Source: Rhynchonema sp. JSB1_4 (taxonomy: Eukaryota; Nematoda; Chromadorea; Monhysterida; Xyalidae). Taken from it: a DNA stretch of 64,000 nucleotides. The position numbers and the translations under genes are program-made. The stretch lies in assembly GCA_030248065.1 (NCBI GenBank), contig JASAMV010004766.1, positions 1 through 64,000 on the forward strand, given 5' to 3'. Under the pieces are notes generated by a model. It was given only the letters and a program-made list of their open reading frames with translations, had not been told where the DNA came from and made no database searches. Below, piece by piece: positions 57,275-64,000 of this stretch (position 1 is the first letter of the stretch; the number at the start of each line of letters is the position of its first letter).

Positions 57275-57712
57275 ATGGCTCAATGGAATTCGGAGACAAA
57301 ATTCAACGTCGTGTGGCATTCAAGTCGTGTGGTTGGCAACGTCGCTCCTTCCGAAGGGGGGAGGAGTATGTCGAGTCAGGTCACTGGCTGCAACTCCTGG
57401 AGGGTGGTAGCACCTCCAGTACAACCGCACAACACTGGTCAATCGAACGTCAACTCTAATAGCCTACCCATCTCTCAAACGGTCAACAATAGTGCAAGTC
57501 GAAGTCGATGGCAACGAACAGCAACAAGCGGTGAACGGTGGCAAAGCGAACAGACGACACTCCCTAAGCGCATGTGCATGTCACCCACCGGCAGGCTGTC
57601 TGAGGTTGCGGCACACATGGCCGATCCGAACACAGTTAGGAGGGCCACAGATGGACTCATGCCTGTGGGTCGCTCAAGGTGGCGCATGGTCGCTCAAGGT
57701 GACGCATGCTGA
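57275..57712 (+). CDS. Short ORF inside the LTR element
   Basis: An open frame of 145 codons starting at an ATG, rich in Ser, Arg, Asn and Thr, with no zinc knuckle or other gag hallmark. A 22-base GTCGCTCAAGGTGG/CGCATG-like unit is duplicated near its end (57667-57712). It could be a gag remnant or chance; identical LTRs give no time for decay, so if coding it is expressed as is. Confidence 0.3.
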   Translation: MAQWNSETKFNVVWHSSRVVGNVAPSEGGRSMSSQVTGCNSWRVVAPPVQPHNTGQSNVNSNSLPISQTVNNSASRSRWQRTATSGERWQSEQTTLPKRMCMSPTGRLSEVAAHMADPNTVRRATDGLMPVGRSRWRMVAQGDAC

Positions 57713-57791
57713 CTGACACATGCTGACAAGACTGGAATTGTGATACATTCATTATTGAGTCATATTCAATTGAGCTTCTTGAGGGGGAGAA

Positions 57792-58006
57792 TGTCGTGAC
57801 GATATTTGTGCGTGTCTATGTTGTGTCTCTGGCTAGAGTGCGCGGGCTTAGAAACCCCACGTACTGATAACGAAGCGTGAATACTTTTGTGTGTGATTTA
57901 TCGTTGCTGGTTCAGTTGCAGTCCAGTCATGTAGAAGATGTGTTGATTTTACGGTGGATAAAGTGGCAATAGAAGGATAATAGAGAAGCAATGTTTCGTC
58001 ACGTTA
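57792..58006 (+). repeat. 3' LTR
   Basis: 215 bp, preceded by the polypurine tract and followed by target duplication AGCAG at 58007-58011. Confidence 0.93.
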
Positions 58007-58011
58007 AGCAG

Positions 58012-58913
58012 ACCCTCCTCCAGACCTATGGCTCCGATACGTGGATGACACCTTCATCCTGTGGAGCGGGTCAGCCGATGAACTGGAAGGGTTCAAAGCC
58101 CACCTGAACAGCCAGAACAATGCCATACAGTTCACCATGGAGACGGAGGAAGGTAGACAACTACCCTTCCTGGATGTGATGGTCAAAAGAACACCACGAT
58201 CCCTGACAACCACCGTATACCGCAAACCAACCCACACTGACAAGCACCTGCATTGGCAGTCGAACCATCCCACAAAGACCGAACTGGGAGTGGTCAAGTG
58301 CCTGACCAACAGAGCAAACACCATCTGCTCCACAGGACAAGAACGGGACATGGAAAAGAAGCGACTCCACCGCGCCTTCACCATGAACGGCTACCCCAGT
58401 GCACAGGTACAGAGGGCAATGGCACCACAATCAAACCAAAGGCCAAACCCAGAGACTCCAGTGGCCACAGCAGTGGTACCATACAGTGGTCAATGCACTG
58501 AGAAACTCAAGCGCATCCGCCGCAAGTACAAGGTCAGACTGGTTGGATAGAGTGACCAAACACTGAGAAAGTCGCTCAGCAAAGTAGCTCCGAGAGACCG
58601 GAAGGCCGCTGAAGAACAGACTGTCCCTACACAAGACAGGTGTGAAGTATGTGCGCACCGAAACCAGTGCTATAGCAGAGCACTGTGTGCAGTGCCCCCA
58701 GAACTGCCAACCAAACTTCAAGGAAACAAAGGTGCTGGCAACAGTACCCAACAAGTTCAAGAGGAAGATCAGGGAAGCCTTGGAGATGAAGAAGGAGGGA
58801 AGCACAAACTTCGCCACGCCCAGCTACCACCTGAGCGCCCAATGGGGCAACAGATGGCTAAACACCAGGCCACCTTGCTAGATCAGGGACTCCCCTTGAT
58901 AAATCAGGGTTAA
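58012..58913 (+). pseudogene. Penelope-like reverse transcriptase C-terminal part and endonuclease, plus copy
   Basis: This continues the RT after the LTR insertion: PPPDLWLRYVDDTFILW, LPFLDVMVKRTP, VYRKPTHTDKHLHW, then a thumb-like helical region to a stop at 58548-58550, and a second frame (58553-58881) with RETGRPLKN and CVQCPQNC that matches the GIY-YIG-type C-terminus. The stop between RT and endonuclease occurs in both copies, so either both descend from one defective parent or the two parts are joined by frameshifting. Confidence 0.8.
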
Positions 58914-58945
58914 GCACATGTCCCCTTGAAATTTGCCAAAATCAG

Positions 58946-59033
58946 GCAACAACACGTGTTATAACTGAAAAAGTTATAACACATGAATAATAACACACGT
59001 GTTATAACTGAGAAAGTTATAACACATGAACTT
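58946..59033. repeat. Twin palindromes in the Penelope end
   Basis: Two tandem hairpins built from GTGTTATAACT...AGTTATAACAC with 4-6 base loops, followed by CACATGA. The same arrangement occurs inverted at ~54858-54945 in the minus copy. Confidence 0.8.
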
Positions 59034-59075
59034 GGTAGTCTTAGGTATATATAGCACTTTAAGAACATTATAATT

Positions 59076-59150
59076 GTCCCCTCGATAGCCGAATGGTTAA
59101 AGCGTTAGACTCACAGCCCAACGCCTCAAGTTCGATACCGCACGGAGGAC
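59076..59150 (+). other. tRNA-like segment of the plus-strand Penelope copy
   Basis: Seventy-five bases begin GTCCCC and end GGAGGAC, with an A-box-like TAGCCGAATGG and a B-box-like GTTCGATACC at tRNA spacing. The anticodon stem pairs poorly (A-C mismatches), and the same sequence forms the end of the other Penelope copy, so it is part of the mobile element, perhaps giving it an internal pol III promoter, rather than a functional tRNA. Confidence 0.6.
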
Positions 59151-59220
59151 ATATCAGCCTGATGACGACAGCAGGATCCGTTGTCGAAACGTCGCAACCG
59201 CGCCTCACCAGGCGACTTAC
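59150..59220 (+). ncRNA. Hammerhead-ribozyme-like core in Penelope end
   Basis: CTGATGA (59159-59165) and GAAAC (59186-59190) flank a stem (GACA...TGTC), and GTCGC/GCGAC could form the next stem (59191-59215). Penelope-like elements are known to carry hammerhead ribozymes in their long-terminal-repeat-like ends. Here there is an unpaired C next to the second stem and a mismatch at the third, so activity is uncertain. The inverted copy is at 54664-54727. Confidence 0.4.
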
Positions 59221-59295
59221 CCTAACCCAACAGCCCTCGTCAGGGCTACCCAGAGTGCCTGGCAATAAGACCGCAACAATTTTTTCGCAAAAAAA

Positions 59296-59502
59296 ATCGA
59301 GCAGGATAGGAAAGCGTTGTGGAAAAAGTCGAAGCTGAATTACAGAACAAAAAGAAAGAATAAAATTAGTAATGAACAGTTTTTCAGCCGTTTAGACCGT
59401 TCGGTGACCACGGCATTCAAAATGCTATCACTGCATTCTCCAGTCCAACAACTTCCATCACATCAACAATTGCTGGACGATCGAAGTTGGTCTGTTTGTT
59501 GA
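59296..59502 (+). pseudogene. Outer DNA polymerase, C-terminal end after the Penelope insertion
   Basis: After the repeated target bases (59296-59310) the polymerase frame resumes in the same phase as before 54555 and continues ~64 codons (ALWKKSKLNYRTKRKNK..., basic then polar) to TGA at 59500-59502. This is the natural C-terminus or close to it. It confirms that the Penelope complex, like the Maverick, landed inside this gene. Confidence 0.7.
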
Positions 59503-60243
59503 CACGCTGTCTTAACACCCACTCTATTCCATAACTGTTTTTTTGTTTCTTTTTGTCTATGTATGTGTGTGTGCAATATTCAGCTTTTAGGTATGTTGAC
59601 TAAAATTTTTTTTCACAGTGTGACTTTTTAATAAGCAAAGCTGAATATTGTACACTGTCTGTGGGTTTGATTAATGGTGAGTTGAAGGGTACGTACGCAA
59701 ACACTCATACACGCACACGCTTATACGTTCAGTTATTTCGGTTTCGTTATCGTTTTTTATATTGTGTGACGCTCCTAACACTCCGGAGTTGTTTTTTTGT
59801 TTTGACATTCATGGTAAACAGTGTACAGTGACATTGTCTTGCTGTTCTTTGTGCGGGTACGTTATACAAATGATGGTGAACATTGCTGTAACAATGACAG
59901 TTTGTGCGGTCGATTTCACTCATGTGTTGACTTATCAGTAACTTTTGTTTGTATTTTAACTGACTATGATCTTTGCGTGTCATTGATTATGATTTCCCCG
60001 TGTGTTGACAACCTGACAATATTTTGATATTGTTGAAGTTCAGTTTTGCGATCGATTTCACTTGTGTGTTGACTTATCAGTAACTTTGTTTTTCACTAAC
60101 AATATTTTAATATTGTTGTTGATCAGTTTTTATGTGCGCACACACCATTTCTTAATATGAGCTGATTTCCACTTTTATTCAAATGTGTGATGACGTTTTA
60201 CGACGCCGATGATTTTGAATAAAAGTACAATATATGGGAACAG
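59503..60243. other. AT-rich intergenic region with repeats
   Basis: Contains a perfect 14-bp inverted repeat (59574-59587 and 59637-59650, CAATATTCAGCTTT) and a ~45-bp near-repeat (TCGATTTCACT...GACTTATCAGTAACTTT at ~59910 and ~60050), each followed by an AATATT palindrome. No ORF I can support. Confidence 0.6.
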
Positions 60244-60683
60244 TTAGGATAGGGATTCACGGTAATAGAACGGTTTGGCGGATGAAGGTTCGGATGGTTG
60301 CAAAACTTTAACAAACGCAGAATATCCTTTAGGATCTTTAGTAGTAGTCACGGAATGCAAACGACGCAATATGGTTCGAATATCAGTTCCCGGATAGTGT
60401 ACACCATTTATGGTGCCAGAAAAGTCTGGTTCAACATTAAATACAGCACTAGGTAGTTGCATTGCCTGGTTCCACGCGGATTGACACAGCGATTTTGTTG
60501 GGGTCTCCAGCGGCCAAGTTTCGGTTTCAAACATGGAGTTTGTGATCTGCAGGCTGCATGACAAAATTCAAAAACATAGAGGCGAAAAAACTTGAAAGAG
60601 AAAGGGTTACGGTAGAGTGATGGACGGCAGAGGGGAATTTGATGGGCAGGGACATTTGTTGTTGCTTGCCGTTTTGATTTCAT
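60244..60683 (-). CDS. Small unknown minus-strand gene, possibly two exons
   Basis: A frame open from ~60553 to a stop at 60244 follows an acceptor-like CATGCAG and encodes ~100 residues ending ...KPFYYRESLS; it includes GTINGVHYPGTDIRTILRRL. Upstream, an ATG at 60683 and donor GTAACC at 60610 could supply a first exon, but the phase does not join to this frame, so the structure is unresolved. No family recognised. It lies between the outer polymerase and the outer capsid gene. Confidence 0.35.
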
Positions 60684-60885
60684 TGCTGTGATGCTCAATT
60701 TTCAGATAACATATTCAATTATTTCAGCGTGACCACAGCACGATTTGTCACAAACATGGACACAAAATCTGAAGAAACGTTAGTGTTGGTGAGGTGAAGT
60801 GATAGTGAACAGAGGTGTCAATCGGGCCTTGTTAGGTCGGCCCGGCCCGGCCCGCAACCCCCCACAGGTATGGGTGGGCATGGGC

Positions 60886-61385
60886 ACAATACCCAATACC
60901 CAATACCACCCAATACCAATACCAATACCAGTGTTTGGTATTGGTATTGGGTCTAATTCTGGTATTGGGTATTCGGTATTGGTATTGAAGCTGGCCTGGT
61001 ATTAGTATTGGGTATTGGTATTGGATTTGCCCAGGTATTGGGTCAAAACCAATACCCAATACTAATCCAGGAAAACCCAATACCAAACCAATACCAAACC
61101 CAATACCTGTCTCAAAACCCAATACCAAACCAATACCAAACCCAATACCAACCCAATACCAGACCAAAAACCCAATACCAAACCAATACTAAGACCAATA
61201 CCCAGCCAATACCCAATACCAATACCAACCCAATACCCAATACTCAATACCAATACCAACCCAATACCAAACCCAATACCAGGCACTTCAGTAGTATTGA
61301 TCTGGTATTGGGTATTCGTAGTGGGTCTCACCCGGTATTGGTATTGGGTACTGGTATTGGGTCACCAATTTGGTATTGGTATCAG
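60886..61385. repeat. CCAATACC/GGTATTGG array that switches strand
   Basis: About 500 bp made of 6-7 base units (CCAATA, CCCAATA). The C/A-rich strand is on top at ~60886-60935 and ~61045-61290, and the G/T-rich strand at ~60936-61040 and ~61300-61385. Adjacent blocks are therefore inverted and could form long hairpins. Gly/Ile and Gln/Tyr ORFs across it are compositional. Confidence 0.85.
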
Positions 61386-61828
61386 ACATTCACAAATATA
61401 TGTAATTTGTTACATATGGGAGTTACATATATTATTTTAATATATGTACCTAATATATGTAATATATGTACCATTTTTTGAAAACTCGGCCAACCCCCTG
61501 AATTTCTGGAAAACTTCAATGTTGAAAAACGCATTTTTACGCATGTTTAAGGTTGACGCACACTGTCGCCCCCGCTGCAGTGTGTTCACTGACCCCGGCC
61601 AACACCACGTCATGAGTGTGCTTTTGCCAGCAGGAACTTTAAGTGCAGGGGTGGTGGGACACACCTCCCCGATCCCTTTAGCGTGTATCATGTACGTACA
61701 TCATATTCCACTCAGTGTAGCTCCTGGGGACAGTGCTGTGGCTGGGGGAGGGTGTCCCCCAATGGTGCCTTAACCGCCCGCCCCGTCCTGGTACACTACC
61801 CCCCTATCCGCCCCACTCTGGTTTGGTT
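61386..61828. other. Unassigned spacer before the outer capsid locus
   Basis: An AT-rich segment with repeated TAATATATGTA words (61390-61470) is followed by GC-richer sequence with a GGGGAC...GTCCCC hairpin (61726-61757). No gene supported. Confidence 0.4.
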
Positions 61829-62281
61829 CACATAGACTGTTGTCGGGAGAATCGCATTTGAACATATTGTCTCAGATATGGTTGACACCCCAGCCGATCG
61901 TTGGAAGGTGAGCATTTGCACACGACGTAGTGGGATTCTGTGAGTAAAAGTCAATTAAAAACGGTCAGAAACAGCAACTGCAACGTACCGGTACGGCGAC
62001 ACAGCCAGTTGAGATGTTATCTGCAGGAACAGAGACGGATTGAGTTCATATCGCTCAAAATGAAGTCGAGCATCCGATATTTTGAGAATTTCGAGGTTCC
62101 GTTTCGCTGCCTCAACGCCACTCAGCAGGCTGAACGACGGCGACGACGGATGCAGAGTGATGGTCAATGAGACGTTATTTGGGATCAAGCGATCTGGAAC
62201 AGGGTGAATAACAAAAACAGTGCACAACTTAATATAGTGGTGACATACCTTGATGAGAAATCTCAGTGTCCAGCATAAAGT
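61829..62281 (-). pseudogene. Inverted partial duplicate of the outer capsid gene
   Basis: This is the reverse complement of 63063-63516 with small differences, covering the end of exon 2, intron, exon 3, intron and the beginning of exon 4 of the capsid gene. It is not part of a complete gene on this strand. It stands ~165 bp upstream of the capsid ATG, so the locus has inverted arms around 62282-63062. Confidence 0.8.
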
Positions 62282-62446
62282 AATCCCGTTGAATAGACTA
62301 ATCCCGTTGATGTGGGATATTCTCGTGCAATCGGTAGCAATTTCGAAACACAAGAAAACAAACAAGAAGAAATCAAAGCCGAAACCAAAGCCAAAGAAAC
62401 CAAAGTATCAAGAACGAGTCGCCATCGACAATCCTCTCGTATAACA

Positions 62447-63945
62447 ATGCCTCCAAAGAAACGCACCAAGGTTGTCCAGGAAGAACCGGCTGTCACGCAG
62501 CCTGTGGCGGAACTGAACTCGTTGAACTCGTTCTCACGTGAAGCAGTTCAAGCATCAGTGGTCAATCAGTACCCACAGTACGTGCTTCCCGTTAGCCAGT
62601 ACTCGGCCAATTCGGTGATCGTATTCGAAATCAGTGCCAGTTCTACTCTGTTCACTGGACCACAGTTTTATCTGGAGATTTCTGTGAAAATCGTCAATGG
62701 CGATTCCACTCCGCTTAACGACAAGGCTGAGGTCGCGCCATGCTCAAACTTTGGGCAAGCCATGTGGTCAGACATTGAGGTATGCGGACGGTTAAGCTCC
62801 AATTTTTGCCAACTGATAAAAATAATGAAAAATTGAGGTCCGAGCCAACAACATGCTTCTGACCCAACGTGCCGGCTTGCACGCGTACAAAAGCTGGATT
62901 AACACTGCCGTACTGACCAGCGCTGAAGAACTGGAAGGGCTGAACGTGCCGGGCATGATCTTCTTGGTCGATCCCAACAAGTTCGACACGTTGAAAGATG
63001 ATGACAACCCAGCATACGCCGAGCGAAAAAAGTTGTTCGCACGTTCAAGAACGAATCAGTTGTACTTTATGCTGGACACTGAGATTTCTCATCAAGGTAT
63101 GTCACCACTATATTAAGTTGTGTACTGTTCTTGTTATTCACCCTGTTCCAGATCGCTTGATCCCAAATAACGTCTCATTGACCATCACTCTGCATCCGTC
63201 GTCTCCGTCGTTCAGCCTGCTGAGTGGCGTTGAGGCAGCGAAACGGAACCAAATTCTCAAACTATCGGATGCTCGACTTCATTTTGTACGATACGAGCTC
63301 AATCCGTCTCTGTTCCTGCAGATAACATCTCAACTGGCTGTGTCACCGTACCGGTACGTTGCAGTGGATGTTTCTGACCGGTTTTTTTAATTGACTTTTA
63401 CTCACAGAATCCCACTACGTCGTGTGCAAATGCTCACCTTCCAACGATCGGCTGGAGTGTCAACCATATCTGAGACAATATGTTCAAATGCGATTCTCCC
63501 GACAACAGTCTATGTGATGAGTGTCCCATCAAAAACGTTCATGGGCTCGTACTCTCACGAGTATGCACAGAGCAGCACTCTCGGCATGAATGCGATATAT
63601 ATCGTTTCCGAAGGATTGACATTTCCCGCTACACCTCTGGTGATGGACACGTCAACACCGAAATATGTTCGCAGCTATGCTAATTTGCTGCAGGTATGTT
63701 TACACAGCAACTATGGCCGACAGGAACAGCATTCATTTCGTTTACAGGTAGCCGGATGGACCAATTCAAAAGCCTCATGCCCAGTCACTGCAAGAGCGTT
63801 CATGGGCGGGTACTCTATAGCCGCCATAAATTTGTCACGTCTTGCATCAAACGAAGTGCGCTCGCTTCCAAAGTTCGGTTCCGCTGCCTTGCACATTTCG
63901 TACACCACTCCACCTTCAGAATCGGTGACGTATGTTGTTTACGCG
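62447..63945 (+). CDS. Outer major capsid protein (F54H12.2-like), five exons, 3' end outside window
   Basis: Exons 62447-62779, 62838-63096, 63152-63353, 63408-63693 and 63748-63945 join in phase; introns are 54-58 nt; a GTTAGT donor at 63946 leads out of the window. The N-terminus is basic (MPPKKRTKVV). Conserved parts are VIVFEISASSTLFTGPQFYL, DARLHFVRYELNPSLFLQI, then YR/IPLRRVQMLTF and TTVYVMSVPSKTFMGSYS, which follow the family pattern for Maverick major capsid proteins. No stop or frameshift. It is clearly different from the inner copy at 34853, so it belongs to a second element together with the outer polymerase. It would build the icosahedral shell. Confidence 0.78.
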
Positions 63946-64000
63946 GTTAGTTTAAAGTGCAGCCTTGCGTCGTGGAAATTTTTTAATTTTCATGGTTTTC

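Larger units (their letters stand above)
56867..58006 (+). mobile_element. Non-autonomous LTR retrotransposon (TRIM-like), complete
   Basis: Two 215-bp LTRs (56867-57081 and 57792-58006) are identical by eye and surround only 710 bp. LTR ends form a short imperfect inverted repeat (TGTCGTGACGA at the left; the right end reads CGTCACGTTA). Just inside the 5' LTR is a possible primer-binding site (TGGCATAACCC, 57085 onward), and just before the 3' LTR a polypurine tract (GAGGGGGAGAA, 57781-57791). There is no RT, protease or integrase, so it must have been mobilised by another element's proteins. Identical LTRs and a clean 5-bp TSD indicate a very recent insertion. Confidence 0.92.
54556..59295. 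mobile_element. Penelope-like element complex: two head-to-head 5'-truncated copies with nested LTR element
   Basis: A minus-strand copy (54556-56058) and a plus-strand copy (56059-59295) share reverse transcriptase and endonuclease sequence and near-identical outer ends containing a tRNA-like segment, hairpins and a ribozyme-like core. The pair is bounded by a 15-bp target duplication. Inverted, partially truncated partners are typical of Penelope insertions. The plus copy carries a 1140-bp LTR element. Both copies interrupt the outer polymerase gene near its 3' end. Confidence 0.88.

Noticed and set aside
59076..59150. Functional tRNA gene
   Set aside because: A and B boxes are present, but the anticodon stem is mismatched and the same sequence ends both Penelope copies, so it is part of the transposon.
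61008..61331. ORFs of Gly-Ile and Gln-Tyr-Asn repeats on both strands
   Set aside because: Produced by the CCAATA/GGTATT array, not by a gene.

Overview
This window looks like repeat-dense DNA from an invertebrate animal, most probably a nematode. Introns that can be read by frame are mostly 52-66 nt, with GT starts and pyrimidine-rich TTTCAG/TTACAG-like ends, and the protein families present (F-box, MATH-BTB, Maverick genes, Penelope elements) fit that group. The species cannot be told from the sequence.

The backbone is an older virus-like locus. It holds a huge intronless ORF of unknown function (3-6447, C-terminal RS/RD-rich), a family B DNA polymerase gene that starts near 8.3 kb and ends at 59502, and a second, well-spliced Maverick-type major capsid gene from 62447 past the window end. 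That polymerase has been interrupted at least twice, and probably a third time by a foldback palindrome (9633-11369).

The main interruption is a 40.4-kb Maverick/Polinton at 12155-52562. It begins with AGTAGTAGAG, ends with the inverse, and is flanked by a perfect 6-bp target duplication TACGTT (12149-12154 and 52563-52568). The polymerase frame has the same phase on both sides. Its genes are: an F-box gene (-), a triplicated block of multi-zinc-finger and MATH-BTB genes, a small zinc-finger ORF, DDE integrase, minor capsid, major capsid, packaging ATPase, a small basic protein, a small ORF (all +), a PC4-like/BTB gene (-), a 13-exon protein-primed type DNA polymerase (-), Cys-rich unknown genes (-), small unknown exons (+), and a signal-peptide, mucin-like, TSP1-like transmembrane glycoprotein (+). 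I found no adenain-type protease.

The second interruption (54556-59295) is a pair of head-to-head, 5'-truncated Penelope-like elements with a 15-bp target duplication (54541-54555 and 59296-59310). Inside one copy sits a 1140-bp non-autonomous LTR element with LTRs identical by eye and target duplication AGCAG. The nesting is therefore LTR element in Penelope element in polymerase gene, beside Maverick in the same polymerase gene.

Two kinds of signal suggest long-read assembly trouble. The ~5-kb block at 15.0-31.4 kb occurs three times (direct, inverted, direct), separated by A/C-rich low-complexity junctions, and two coding frames break at six-base homopolymers. If the triplication is artificial, the true Maverick would be about 29 kb.
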